A DNA stretch of 64,000 bases from contig JAZUNN010000030.1 of assembly GCA_045604155.1 (NCBI GenBank), forward strand, positions 1 through 64,000. The letters are read 5' to 3'. Positions within the stretch are counted from its first letter, which is position 1; every line of letters begins with the position of its first letter. This document shows, piece after piece, positions 14,593-24,300 of the stretch. The position numbers and the translations under genes were made by a program. Under the pieces are notes generated by a model. The model worked only from the letters and a program-made list of their open reading frames with translations, had not been told where the DNA came from and did not search any database. Source of the stretch: JAISGQ01 sp045604155 (GTDB taxonomy: Bacteria; Bacillota; Clostridia; Oscillospirales; Acutalibacteraceae).

Positions 14593-16320
14593 TCATGATC
14601 CGCTGACGAGCATATCATAGGTCACGCCGTACTTTTCTGCAATATCCCTGGCGTACGATGAGCCCTCCGGCCGAGCCAGAGTAACCTTAAAGGAACGCTT
14701 GCCCGCCTCAGTCCTCATGACCAGTGAGGAAGCTCCTGCACCGAAGCTTTCACGGGTAAGCTCATCGGCGGCATCTCCCAGCTTGTGCATGTGGGTGTTG
14801 TAGATCGTCCGAGCGCCCTTTGCAAGAAGCGCCTTAGCGGAGTCTCTTGCAATGTAGTAACCCTCCTCAAAGGAGGTGGTGGAAAAAGTCTCGTTCAGCA
14901 GGATAAGACTTCTGCCTGTGGATTGAGAAAAAATCTCCTTGAAGCGTACGCACTCCTCTCCCAGCCTTCCAAGATCCGTTGTCTTATCCTCGTCTGCCGG
15001 GAAGTGAGTATATATACAGTCGCAGGGAACATATCGGAAGCCCTCAGCCGGAACGAAAAGTCCTCCCTGCGCCAGAACAAACAGCTGACCGACAGCCTGC
15101 GTAATCGTGGTCTTTCCGCCTCGGTTTGCACCGGTGAGGATATAGACCGTGTGCTTTCTGTCAAAAGAAAGGTCATTGGGCACGATCTCGCTGACATTCT
15201 CCATTGTCATTGCAAGCTTCAGGTTATAGAAACCCTTTGCTTCCATGGAAGATTCACCCTCAGCAATCGGCTGAGGCTCGCAGAAAACACAGCCCTTTTC
15301 CATAAGACCGCCGATAAGCTCCGCACATCTGATGTAATATAAAAATTCCGGTACCATTCCTGAGATATTCACAATCACCACATTTGCGTACTTGGTAAGT
15401 GTGTTCCTCAGCTTCTTTACAAGTGTACTGAGCATTCTGTTTACCACAGACTCCAGATATAAGGTAGAGTTCGTAATTGCATCTCCTGACCTGACGCCGA
15501 CAACAGTGGAGTTGGCACCGGTTTCAGCGGCTATGGAAGACAGTACGTTGATCAAACCGCCCTTATTATACACAGTGTTGATAATGTCGCTTTTATCTTC
15601 CCTTTCGATAAGCTGATAATGCATATCACCGTCCCATTCCGAGGTGTCACTGAGCTTGTCCTTAGAGGCGACAGCATCAGCAAAATTGCTGACGATGCCC
15701 GATTTTTTGAATGGCTTTTTATTTACGGAGACCAGCCCTATGCTGACAGCTTCAAAACGCTCGTTGACGTTGATGCCAAGGGTGACACTCTTAACGTCAG
15801 AAGCCTTAATTTTCAGCTCTGCTATGTCCTTCTTCATCTCGGCAAAGCAGGCATCCTCATAAAGTTCGGTGATGTAACCTCTTAATGAGATCAGCCCTTC
15901 CGATCTGATTCTCTCGTCGGAAAGACATTCCTTCATGGCTTCAACGATTTTGATGTAGCTGTCCAGTTCGTCAAGACGCTGAAAGAGATGCCACAGACCC
16001 AGCTCCTCATCAGAGGTTTTGTGCATGGTAGAAAAGTCCTTCATGAACTGTATCCTGTCGAACAGCTTCATCATGGTGCTTCTCAGTTCAGGCAGTCGGA
16101 GTATATCCTTAAAGATCTGTTTGCGATATAAAGCCACCGACTGGGAGGGAGAGATATTCGAGAGCACATTTGCAATCAGGCGACGTTCTTTTGCATCTTT
16201 TGATATTGCCTGAAAAAATGCGTCAAGGCCAAGATCGTGCATCACACAATCGGGCAGCTTATGGTATTCGACATCTGCTCCGATGGGCTGCAACAGGCTG
16301 AATCTGCTGCCTTTATTCAT
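14593..16320 (-). CDS. MutS-family ATPase, MutS2/MSH-like core
   Basis: 575 residues. The C-terminal third holds the MutS ABC-type ATPase: Walker A TGANRGGKTT near residue 400, a Walker B-like SLILLNETFS, and the conserved NTHMHKL His region. Upstream lies a helical core/clamp-like region, but there is no N-terminal mismatch-reading domain and no Smr nuclease domain, so it is neither MutS1 nor MutS2 proper. The Walker B segment reads LLNE instead of the usual DE. Such stand-alone MutS-like proteins are common in Clostridia and have no fixed role. Flanked by palindrome elements on both sides (14437 and 16627). RBS GGAGGT precedes the start. Confidence 0.85.
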   Translation of the reverse strand: MNKGSRFSLLQPIGADVEYHKLPDCVMHDLGLDAFFQAISKDAKERRLIANVLSNISPSQSVALYRKQIFKDILRLPELRSTMMKLFDRIQFMKDFSTMHKTSDEELGLWHLFQRLDELDSYIKIVEAMKECLSDERIRSEGLISLRGYITELYEDACFAEMKKDIAELKIKASDVKSVTLGINVNERFEAVSIGLVSVNKKPFKKSGIVSNFADAVASKDKLSDTSEWDGDMHYQLIEREDKSDIINTVYNKGGLINVLSSIAAETGANSTVVGVRSGDAITNSTLYLESVVNRMLSTLVKKLRNTLTKYANVVIVNISGMVPEFLYYIRCAELIGGLMEKGCVFCEPQPIAEGESSMEAKGFYNLKLAMTMENVSEIVPNDLSFDRKHTVYILTGANRGGKTTITQAVGQLFVLAQGGLFVPAEGFRYVPCDCIYTHFPADEDKTTDLGRLGEECVRFKEIFSQSTGRSLILLNETFSTTSFEEGYYIARDSAKALLAKGARTIYNTHMHKLGDAADELTRESFGAGASSLVMRTEAGKRSFKVTLARPEGSSYARDIAEKYGVTYDMLVSGS

Positions 16321-16509
16321 ACAATTACCTCCTGAATCTTTTAAATGGAATATATCATTAGAGAAATATTGCGGATTATAGCACTAAAACTATTCTATCA
16401 TATTATGGTGATGATTTCATCGTTCAGTTATGAAAATAATGAATAAAAAGCATCACTCTTTTTTGACGCTGCTGATAGTCAGCCTGCTTTTGTATAGTAC
16501 CAGAATTGA

Positions 16510-16626
16510 GGAAGAAAACACAAGCCGTTCTATTTCGTTACTATCGTATGCACCGTTGCCTTATTCTCAGATTACATGTTTCCCGAGCTCGCCTACCCTT
16601 TCACGTGAATTTGTTTTATGGAAAAT
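16510..16626 (-). pseudogene. Decayed third copy of the mini-SpoIIID gene
   Basis: On the minus strand this matches the other two mini-genes at both ends, but the ATG is now ATA, a TGA interrupts the helix, and 42 bp are missing between two GTG-containing short repeats (from GCAACGGTG to CATACG), removing the HTH. The flank up to ACGAAATAG is retained. It shows that the element exists in more than two copies and can decay while the palindrome stays intact. Confidence 0.7.
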
Positions 16627-16666
16627 CCCCCTGCATAATTATTGATACCAATAATTATGCAGGGGG
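16627..16666. repeat. 40-bp palindrome, copy 3 (18+4+18)
   Basis: Same core as copies 1 and 2 with one C/G pair fewer at the ends. Perfect arms are kept even though the neighbouring mini-gene is broken. Confidence 0.9.
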
Positions 16667-16878
16667 AAAAGCTTAGTGTCAGCTTTATTTATCTCATTTC
16701 ATGCATTGATGAAGCCCCAGCGGCACTGAGAAAGACGAAAGAAGAAGAATTTATCCCTTCTGAACAGCTTTGTAACTATACATACGAGGCATACGCAAGG
16801 CAGGTGTGCTCGGAATATCATTACGATTTGCTTGAAAGCTATTCTTATGATATAATTAAGGAGAAAAAGCATGATTGA
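16667..16878 (+). pseudogene. Possible 5'-truncated gene remnant
   Basis: An open frame runs out of palindrome 3 and reads ALRKTKEEEFIPSEQLCNYT and further to LLESYSYDIIKEKKHD before its stop at 16876-16878. The composition is protein-like (acidic, aromatic), but there is no start codon with an RBS; the only in-frame ATG is inside the palindrome. It looks like the C-terminal end of a gene cut by the element. No family recognised. It could be chance. Confidence 0.3.
16828..16856 (+). promoter_or_regulatory. Promoter of thioredoxin/thioredoxin reductase pair
   Basis: TTGCTT (16828-16833), 17 bp, TATAAT (16851-16856), 14 bp upstream of the thioredoxin start, with AAGGAG between (-10 and RBS nearly touch). 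Confidence 0.5.
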
Positions 16879-17199
16879 TTATGCAAATTACGAAAACCAC
16901 GAACAGATTCTCTCCGAGGACTTTACCCTTGTTGACTTCTGCTCCGAGACCTGCTCACCCCTTTACAAAATCCTTGAGGATATAGCCTGCGAGCTGCCCT
17001 TTGTCAACATTCTCAAGGTAAACACCACTTTCTTCCCGAAGCTTGGCACCGACAACAACATCGATGCTGTTCCCCAGTATTCTTTGTAAAAGACGGCGAT
17101 ATTCTTGAGCGTGTTGCAGATCTTATGGACAGGCACAATGTCATGGAGAAAATCTCGTGCGGCAATCCCGAACTTTTCAAAAAAGGAGATAAGTTATGA
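16871..17199 (+). pseudogene. Thioredoxin-like protein, frameshifted, single active-site Cys
   Basis: Reading from 16871 gives a thioredoxin fold up to NIDAVPQYSL and a stop at 17089. Shifting by one base after GCTGTTCCC (~17073) continues in frame with VFFVKDGDILERVADLMDRH and ends at 17199, overlapping the reductase start as ATGA. So one base is missing next to the cis-proline loop. The active site reads ETCSPLYK where thioredoxins have EWCGPCK: the resolving cysteine is Leu, with an extra Cys three residues ahead (FCSETC). The gene is the natural partner of the reductase that follows. It may be a true pseudogene, a programmed frameshift or a sequencing error. Confidence 0.7.
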
Positions 17200-18050
17200 T
17201 TTACGATGCAGCAATAATCGGCACAGGCCCTGCGGGGCTTTCTGCCGCACTGAACCTCAAAATCCACAACAAGAATTTTATTTGGCTGGGCAGCAAGAAT
17301 CTCAGCGATAAGGTTTCAAAAGCCGAGCGAATTTCAAATTATCCAGGCTTTGCCGATGTCAGCGGCGAACAGCTTAACGATGCCTTTAAAAATCAGGCTC
17401 AGGCAATGGGTCTTGAGATTACAGAGCAGATGGTCAACTCCATAATGTCCATGGGCAGCCACTACGCAATCATGGCAGGCAGTGAGTTTTATGAAGCAAA
17501 GGCTCTGATACTGGCAACAGGTGTTGCAAACACAGGCACACTGCCGGGCGAACAGGAAAAGGTTGGCATGGGCGTTAGCTATTGTGCAACCTGTGACGGC
17601 ACATTGTACAAAGGAAAAACCATTGCCGTTATCTGCAGCAATGTCCGTTTTGAGCATGAGGTAAAATATCTTGCAGACCTTGCGGAAACTGTTTACTATT
17701 TCCCCATTTATAAAAACATCGGAACTCTTCCCGAAAACGTACGCATAATGGAAGACAAGGCAAAGGGAATCTTAGGAGAAAAGAGGGTTTCGGCTGTCGC
17801 ACTCCTCAGCGGAAACGAACTGCCCGTTGACGGTGTATTCTGCCTGAGGGATTCCGTTTCCCTTGCAACCCTTCTGCCAAAGCTTGAAACAGCAAACGGT
17901 GCAATTACCGTTGACAGGAGCATGGCAACCAATCTCCCCGGAGTATTTGCCGCAGGCGACTGCACAGGCAGACCCTACCAGTATGCAAAGGCTGTCGGCG
18001 AAGGAAATATCGCCGCTCACAGCGTTATTGAGTATCTTGCACAGAGCTGA
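17196..18050 (+). CDS. Thioredoxin reductase-like flavoprotein without NADPH motif (ferredoxin-type?)
   Basis: 284 residues, slightly shorter than NADPH-dependent TrxB (~310). FAD motif GTGPAG at 9-14; redox-active CATC at 130-133; FAD motif GVFAAGDCTGRPYQYAKAVG near the end. In the second nucleotide domain the NADPH signature GGGDSAxEE and the HRRxxxR motif are absent: the stretch reads IAVICSNVRFEHEVKYLA and YYFPIYK. Loss of these motifs is a hallmark of clostridial ferredoxin-dependent flavin thioredoxin reductases, and of related NADPH-less paralogues. Electron donor therefore probably not NADPH. Coupled by overlap to the thioredoxin. RBS AAGGAGA precedes the start. Confidence 0.8.
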   Translation: MIYDAAIIGTGPAGLSAALNLKIHNKNFIWLGSKNLSDKVSKAERISNYPGFADVSGEQLNDAFKNQAQAMGLEITEQMVNSIMSMGSHYAIMAGSEFYEAKALILATGVANTGTLPGEQEKVGMGVSYCATCDGTLYKGKTIAVICSNVRFEHEVKYLADLAETVYYFPIYKNIGTLPENVRIMEDKAKGILGEKRVSAVALLSGNELPVDGVFCLRDSVSLATLLPKLETANGAITVDRSMATNLPGVFAAGDCTGRPYQYAKAVGEGNIAAHSVIEYLAQS

Positions 18051-18170
18051 GCTTAACAAAAACAGCGAGAGAAAAATTATACTGAATGAGAAAATCAGAT
18101 CCGAATCCCTTGCAATTTTATCCGAAGAACTGAAAGCCAAAAACAGGGTGTATAATATAACCATCAGCTG

Positions 18171-18448
18171 ATGAGATTTCAAAAATTCATTGCCGGCGAC
18201 ATGATAGAACACGACACCTTCATCGGGGAGGATAACAGCATTGACTTTTATCTTAATAATCCTCGTCTAAAACTGCCGAAGATTTCCATAAGCTTGTCAG
18301 ACTGTTCAATGAGCTCAACGAGCTTACTGACGGCGAATGTGGATATCTCTTTGAGTTCGCCGACCTGTCCGGAGCCGATGCCCGCCTTATAAAGCTTGAT
18401 TTTGACGAAAATGGAAAGATTCAGATAAAGATTGCCGAGATCAGGTAA
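18171..18448 (+). pseudogene. Broken small gene, unknown family
   Basis: From ATG 18171 the frame reads MRFQKFIAGDMIEHDTFIGE and on to DFYLNNPRL; a one-base loss near 18270-18277 shifts the coding to EDFHKLVRLFNELNELTDGE and further to KIQIKIAEIR, ending at TAA 18446-18448. Together this makes a ~92-residue acidic protein. There is no clear RBS and no recognised family. The preceding 120 bp (18051-18170) encode AELNKNSERKIILNEKIRSE without a start and look like another remnant. Confidence 0.45.
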
Positions 18449-18479
18449 TCTCATCCGATCTGAATTACTCCCGAAACAG

Positions 18480-18512
18480 AAAAACCGCTTCTTTAAGAAG
18501 CGGTTTTTGTTT
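18480..18512. terminator. Bidirectional terminator
   Basis: AAAAACCGCTTCTT (18480-18493) pairs with AAGAAGCGGTTTTT (18495-18508), flanked by A and T runs, just after the ABC transporter stop on the minus strand. Confidence 0.8.
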
Positions 18513-18518
18513 TGAAAA

Positions 18519-20855
18519 TTATGATTTTTCCTTTCCGATCTTTGAAAGAACAAGTCTTGCAAGGGCAAGGAAAATGAAAGTGTACAGAATCAGAATTCCC
18601 CATGATGCAAGAAGATGTCCCGATGTGAATTCAAAGAAGGACTCTGCCTCGTGAGGTATCATTATACCCTCCTGCTGAAGCTTGAGAGGAAGTTCGTTCA
18701 GATTTGCTGTTGTGCCATAGCCTTCCATACTCCAGCGGCATACTGCAATCCAGGAAATAATTTCAGTAGCTCCGCTGAGCTTGAAAATAAGACCTGAGAA
18801 AAGAATCTGGGGCATAAGAAGAATGGGTGCAACGGTCATTGCTCTGTCCGCATTGGTAAAAAGCGAGGAAACAAGCAGACCCATTGCAGTGGAGGCAACA
18901 GCGGTTATGAATGTGGTTATGAGCAGCTCAAGGAACGGTGCCATAATCAGACCATCCTCGGGAAGACCCACCATAACACTGAATACGCCTGTAATCATCA
19001 GGCTCTGAACAAGGCAGAGGATGCCGAGAACAAGGATTTTTGAAGCAATATATGATGTCAGGGACAGACCTGTCATATATTCACGCTTCATTATCGTTCT
19101 TTCCTTGCATATTTCCTGTATTGCGTTGAGCATACCGACCCAGAAAGCCGAGCAGGAGAGGGCAAAGAGAAGACTCTTGGACATTTCATACTGCTCAAAC
19201 TGCTTGCCGTCGGCAACAAATGATATTAGCACAGCCAGCAGCGGCGCCTGAATCAGAAGCAGCAGAAGTCTTTGTTTATCGTTTGTCACAAGCTTTATAT
19301 ATCGTGCACTCAGTACGCCAAGCTGATGCATACGATTCTTGGCTGCCTGACCAGATGCCTTTCCTTCCTTGCGGCGCATACCGCCCGTTCTTCTGGTCTT
19401 GTTGAATTCATCACGCCAGTAGGGAGCATTCTCTGTTATCATTCTGTAGATATCGATTATGCTGGACACTCTGAAGAATGCCAGAGCCTCCTTGTAGGAG
19501 CCGTAGAAACAGAGATTGCCGCCTTTTCCCATGAAAATGATCTTGTCGCACATTTCAAGCTGAAGAATACTGTGGGTTACAAGAGCAACGGTTTTTCCCT
19601 CATCTGCCATTCTGCGAAGTGACAGCATAAGGCTTCTTTCCGTATCCGGGTCAAGACCTGATGCAGGCTCGTCAAGGAAAAGCAGGTTGGGGTCTGAAAG
19701 AAGCTCAACCGCAATGCTTGCACGCTTTTTCTGACCGCCGCTGAGGGATTTTATCAGGCTGTTTTTCTTTTCCGGAAGCTCAACAAGGTCAATAGCCCTG
19801 CTGATTGCAGCCTCCATTTCTGTTTCCGATGTATCCTTGGGAAGCCTGAGCTTTGCAGTGTACATAAGCATATCGTGCAATGTCAGATTATCGTAGACAA
19901 TATCAGACTGCGGCACGTAACCTATCAGCTTTTTAAGTGAATCGAAGTTCTGATACAGATTGACACCATTTATATGCACTTCACCCTTTGTGGGTGCAAG
20001 ATATCCGCACAGACAGTTGAGTATTGTGGATTTACCTGCGCCGGAGCCGCCGATAACCGCCACAAGCTCACCGGGATTGATGCTGAGGCTTACATTGTTG
20101 CAGGTGACAAAGGCTTTTCTTCCCTTGCCTCTTTCTATGACAATATTCGATGCATCAACGGAAATACCGCTTCTGTAGCAGCAGTAGGAAATTGTCTGCT
20201 GGGTGAAGATAAGCTTGGAGTTGGTAATTGCAATAACGTCCTTCTCATGCAGCTTCTGCTTTCCGTTTATTCGTCTGTTATTGACAATAACTCCGTTGGT
20301 ACTGCCGTTGTCTATTATGTAGTAACCGTTGTTTTCAAGCACAATCTGTGCGTGGAATTTGGAAACGGAAATATGGGGTAGTACAATATTGCAGTTCTTG
20401 TCACGTCCGATTGTAATCATTCTTGTTCCCATAAGAGGCATGGACTGCCACTTGTTCTGGGAATCTGCGGAAGAAAAGACAAAAAGAACACCCTGTGCGA
20501 TAGTCTCGACCACATCGTCTATTCTGATAAAGTCGCCGTCCACAATTTTACGGGAATAGATGCTGGTATTGTTGTAGACCAGACCGTTTGTGCTTCCCTT
20601 GCTTTCATATACTCCCTTGTCCTCTATGTACCATGATCCGTTTCTGAAAGCAAAGCGGCCATGCTGCGATGAAACTATCTGCGATGTCAGCACAATATCA
20701 TTTTCAGCACCTCGTCCGAAAGTCACAAAATTCTTGCCGAATGCGCTCAGCTGAAAACTTTTCGGTGCAGTATTTCCGTCAAAAATTGTAACAATGGAAC
20801 TGCTCATCTGATTTACAGCATTCCTGAAGCTCGTAGTTCTTTCTGCGTTCTGCAT
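18519..20855 (-). CDS. ABC-2/ABCG-type transporter with two N-terminal FHA domains
   Basis: 778 residues from the ATG at 20855, chosen because GGAGG lies 7 bp upstream; two upstream in-frame ATGs have poor spacing. FHA 1 at ~30-110 (TFGRGAENDI, SSQHGRF, STNGLVYNN), FHA 2 at ~125-210 (TIGRDKNCNI, VSKFHAQ, STNGVIVNN), then an ABC ATPase (GGSGAGKST, LSGGQKKRASIA, LLFLDEPASGLD, H in VTHS), then an ABC-2 membrane domain with about six helices in the last 270 residues. ATPase-before-membrane order is the ABCG layout. FHA domains read phospho-threonine, so activity is probably set by a Ser/Thr kinase such as those at 1 and 38638. Substrate unknown. Confidence 0.88.
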   Translation of the reverse strand: MQNAERTTSFRNAVNQMSSSIVTIFDGNTAPKSFQLSAFGKNFVTFGRGAENDIVLTSQIVSSQHGRFAFRNGSWYIEDKGVYESKGSTNGLVYNNTSIYSRKIVDGDFIRIDDVVETIAQGVLFVFSSADSQNKWQSMPLMGTRMITIGRDKNCNIVLPHISVSKFHAQIVLENNGYYIIDNGSTNGVIVNNRRINGKQKLHEKDVIAITNSKLIFTQQTISYCCYRSGISVDASNIVIERGKGRKAFVTCNNVSLSINPGELVAVIGGSGAGKSTILNCLCGYLAPTKGEVHINGVNLYQNFDSLKKLIGYVPQSDIVYDNLTLHDMLMYTAKLRLPKDTSETEMEAAISRAIDLVELPEKKNSLIKSLSGGQKKRASIAVELLSDPNLLFLDEPASGLDPDTERSLMLSLRRMADEGKTVALVTHSILQLEMCDKIIFMGKGGNLCFYGSYKEALAFFRVSSIIDIYRMITENAPYWRDEFNKTRRTGGMRRKEGKASGQAAKNRMHQLGVLSARYIKLVTNDKQRLLLLLIQAPLLAVLISFVADGKQFEQYEMSKSLLFALSCSAFWVGMLNAIQEICKERTIMKREYMTGLSLTSYIASKILVLGILCLVQSLMITGVFSVMVGLPEDGLIMAPFLELLITTFITAVASTAMGLLVSSLFTNADRAMTVAPILLMPQILFSGLIFKLSGATEIISWIAVCRWSMEGYGTTANLNELPLKLQQEGIMIPHEAESFFEFTSGHLLASWGILILYTFIFLALARLVLSKIGKEKS

Positions 20856-20892
20856 TTTCATTCCTCCACATAAATTATGAGACAAAGGGAGC

Positions 20893-20961
20893 TTTCATGT
20901 CCATTTAAACATGAAACATTTCACTTCCAATAATTATATATTGTTTTGTCTGACAATTCAA
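20893..20961 (-). promoter_or_regulatory. Promoter and inverted repeat upstream of FHA-ABC gene
   Basis: On the minus strand TTGAAT (20956-20961), 17 bp, TATAAT (20933-20938). In the leader, TTTCATGT (20893-20900) and ACATGAAA (20909-20916) form an inverted repeat with an 8-bp spacer, a possible operator. Confidence 0.6.
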
Positions 20962-21181
20962 GTGTCCGCAGTTTTATTTCTGTTCTTTTTGCAAAAAGCA
21001 CTATAACGTGAAAAATAACGCACACAATATATACCACTGTTTTTCGTTGTTATAAATCAATATATTGTGACTGATATTTTATGCGCACACTGCATGCGAA
21101 TTTCTCGTGATATTTATTCAAATTGACGTATGTACAAAATGCTGAAATTGGTTTTTTTGTGTAAATAACACATCTCGCACA

Positions 21182-21210
21182 TTGACAATTTCCCGGTTTT
21201 ACTATATAAT
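21182..21210 (+). promoter_or_regulatory. Consensus sigma-A promoter of the giant surface protein
   Basis: TTGACA (21182-21187), 17 bp, TATAAT (21205-21210): both hexamers perfect. Leader of ~100 nt before the ATG at 21319, with GAAAGGAAG as RBS. The rest of the 460-bp gap 20856-21318 is AT-rich with no gene seen. Confidence 0.85.
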
Positions 21211-21318
21211 TATAATGTTGAATAATAATTTCTCAAAACCCAACCTTTGTTTTACGGAACGAGAAAATACAAATGATAAAAACGCATAAATCCGAAGGTT
21301 TGAAAGGAAGTCCGGTTT

Positions 21319-24300
21319 ATGACAAATAAATTCTCGGAACTGATGAGTAAAATGAAACTTGAGCAGAGGCTCAAAAGCAGAAACATCAGGATAGCACTGT
21401 CCTGCGTCGGCATTGCATTTCTGCTTGCGGTCAGTATCTTTATACGCCCCGCTTTCTCGGCGGAGCGTGTACTTGACTGCATTCAGACAGAGCATACCCA
21501 TACAGAGGAGTGCTATATCCTTGAGGATATCCCTGTCTCACTGCGCCTGTCATGCAATGTAAGGGGACATGCCCACAATGAAACCTGCGTTGATGAGGAC
21601 GGTGTGGTCATCTGCGGCAAGGCAGACGGCGTAATACATACCCATAACGACTATTGCTACGCAGAAAATGAACTTGTCTGCACCCTTTCCGAGAAAACAG
21701 GTGAGGCTCACACTCACAGCGACTCCTGCTATACTGACGGCGTTCTTTCCTGCGGAAAGAGCGAGATTTCCGCTCACAATCACTCCGAATCATGTGTTGA
21801 TGCAGAAGCACCTGCACAGAAAAGTGTTCTCTCCTGCACAATCGCCGAGCACACTCACGGTGACTCCTGCTATGTACTCAAGTCTGAGTCATCTTCTGAA
21901 AAGGAAAGCATCATTTCTTCCGTAAAGCCTGCTGTCAGCGGAAGCGATGTTTCTTCCACCGACACAGGCGAGATGGGAATGCTTTTCAGCACCCTGCTTC
22001 TTTCCGATGAGTCTGCTGCAGCTTCCGAGGACGATTTTACTATATATTTGGACGCAGAAAAAGAATACACCTGTGAAGTGGGAGAAACCGTTAAATATAC
22101 TTTCTATGCGAAGGACTCCCACGGATATATGTTCCGTATCAATATTGACGGCGGCAAATCTAATGTACGATTCATACGACCTACACAAACGAGCAATTTT
22201 ACAATGTCTGCTACAGGGACATATAGCAATAGCAGCAATCACATTAATGTTGCTGCAGACAGTGAGTGTTCATATGAAATAACGAATAACGGTTCTGAAA
22301 CTGCAGTTGGAAAAATCTTTGTTGAATATGCAGATTCATATCACAGATTTACTGACGGTATCTGTGTCTGCGGATTAAAAGAAGAAGATCTTTCGGGCTC
22401 CTGTGGCGCAAACGCAACATGGAAATTCGAGGATGGCGTATTGACCATCAAAGGAACAGGTGCAATCGATGGTGCATCGGAGTCTGCCGTGCCCTGGTTC
22501 GGATTCAGGGACTACATCACCGATGTTGTTATCGAAGACGGAATAACGTCAATCGGTTATAATGCATTTATGAGATGTACTTCTCTTAAATCAGTAGATA
22601 TCCCCGACAGTGTCACATCTATTGGCAGCTATGCATTCTATACCTGTTCATCCCTTGAGTCTGTTGATCTTCCCGAGGGCATTCCCTCAATCAATACTTA
22701 TGCATTCTGCAGCTGTTCTTCTCTTAAATCAATAGACATTCCCGACAGTGTCACTTCCATAGGAAGTAAAGCATTCTATGGTTGTGCCTCCCTTGAATCC
22801 ATAGATTTTAGCAGCGGTATCACAACTGTCGGCTCTGAAGCATTCAGGGGTTGCTCTTCTCTTAACGAATTAAATATTTCTGATATAGGCGCATGGAGCC
22901 AGATCAACTTTCCGGATAGTTACGCACAGCCGTTATATTATGCAAGTGATCTCTATCTGAACGGTGAACTTGTTACAGTCCTTGATATCCCCGACAGTGT
23001 CACATCTATTGGCAACTATGCATTTTCCAGTTGCACAACCCCCGATTCTGTTACTATCCCTGACAGTGTTACTTCCATCGGCACCAATGCATTTTTAGGC
23101 TGTTCAGGTCTTAACGATGTACATATAACTGACCTTGAAGCATGGTGCAATATCAGTTTCTCAACTTATAGTTCCAATCCTTTTTATAATGCAGAAAACC
23201 TGTATTTGAACGGCGAGCTTGTTACAGACCTTGTTATCCCTGAAGGAGTCACCAAAATCAACAGCTATGCATTCTATGGCTGTGAGTGCATCGAATCGGT
23301 TGTAATTCCTGACAGTGTCACTTCTATCGGACAATATGCATTTTATTATTGCACTGCCCTTGATTCAGTTGTAATTCCCGACAGTGTCACCTCCATCGGC
23401 AACAATGCGTTTATAAACTGCACCTCCCTCGAGTCCGTGGATATCCCTGACAGTGTCACCTCCATCGGCAACGCTGCATTCCGAAGCTGTACTTCCCTTG
23501 ATTCAGTTGTAATTCCCGACAGTGTCACCTCCATCAACTCACAGGTGTTCTATGGCTGCACATCCCTTGAGTCTGTGGTTATCCCGGACAGTGTCACTTC
23601 CATCGGCAGCTCTGCATTCCAAAACTGCACTGCTCTTGATTCAGTTGTAATTCCCGACAGTGTAACAAAAATTGAATCATCAACATTTTTAGGCTGTATT
23701 TCCCTTGAGTCTGTGGTCCTCCCAGACAGCATTGCCTCCATCAACTCACAGGTGTTCTATGGCTGCACATCCCTTGAGTCTGTGGTCATCCCAGACAATG
23801 TTACCTCCATCAACTCACAGGCATTCTATGGCTGCACATCTCTTGAGTCTGTGGTCATCCCAGACAGTGTCACTTCCATCGGCAGCTCTGCATTTAATTC
23901 CTGTCCTTCTCTTAAAGAGCTGTATCTTCCTGAATCTCTCACAAGCATAGGAGACAATGCGTATACAGCCTCCATCGGCTCATCAATCCATATCAACAGT
24001 TCAAATCTTACAACTATAGGAACTTCAGCAATTTTAAAACCTGCTGAACTCGAAAAAGTATCTATAGGTGAAAAGGTCAATACAATATCCACTCAGCTTG
24101 CAGATAACCTCCTGAGCAAGCTGGGTGCAGACACAAAGTTTGAATTCGCACCTGATAATTATTTTACAGTTGAAAAGGATTTCACAATTTCTTCTCTTAA
24201 CAGAACATTCCCCGCAGGAGACTATTATGTTGATTCTCAGGGAGTTATATATCTGCTTGATAAAGAAACCGGCACAGCACAGCTTTTCCACATTCCTGAT

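Noticed and set aside
14785..15342. 185-codon plus-strand open frame
   Set aside because: Antisense to the well-supported MutS-family gene and without RBS.
21211..21318. Possible cyclic di-GMP or other riboswitch in the adhesin leader
   Set aside because: Only ~100 nt, no paired conserved core and no terminator or sequestering hairpin could be found.
22560..23930. Regular repeats suggesting a CRISPR array
   Set aside because: The repeats are 69-bp LRR codon units in an uninterrupted reading frame, with no unique spacers and no cas genes.
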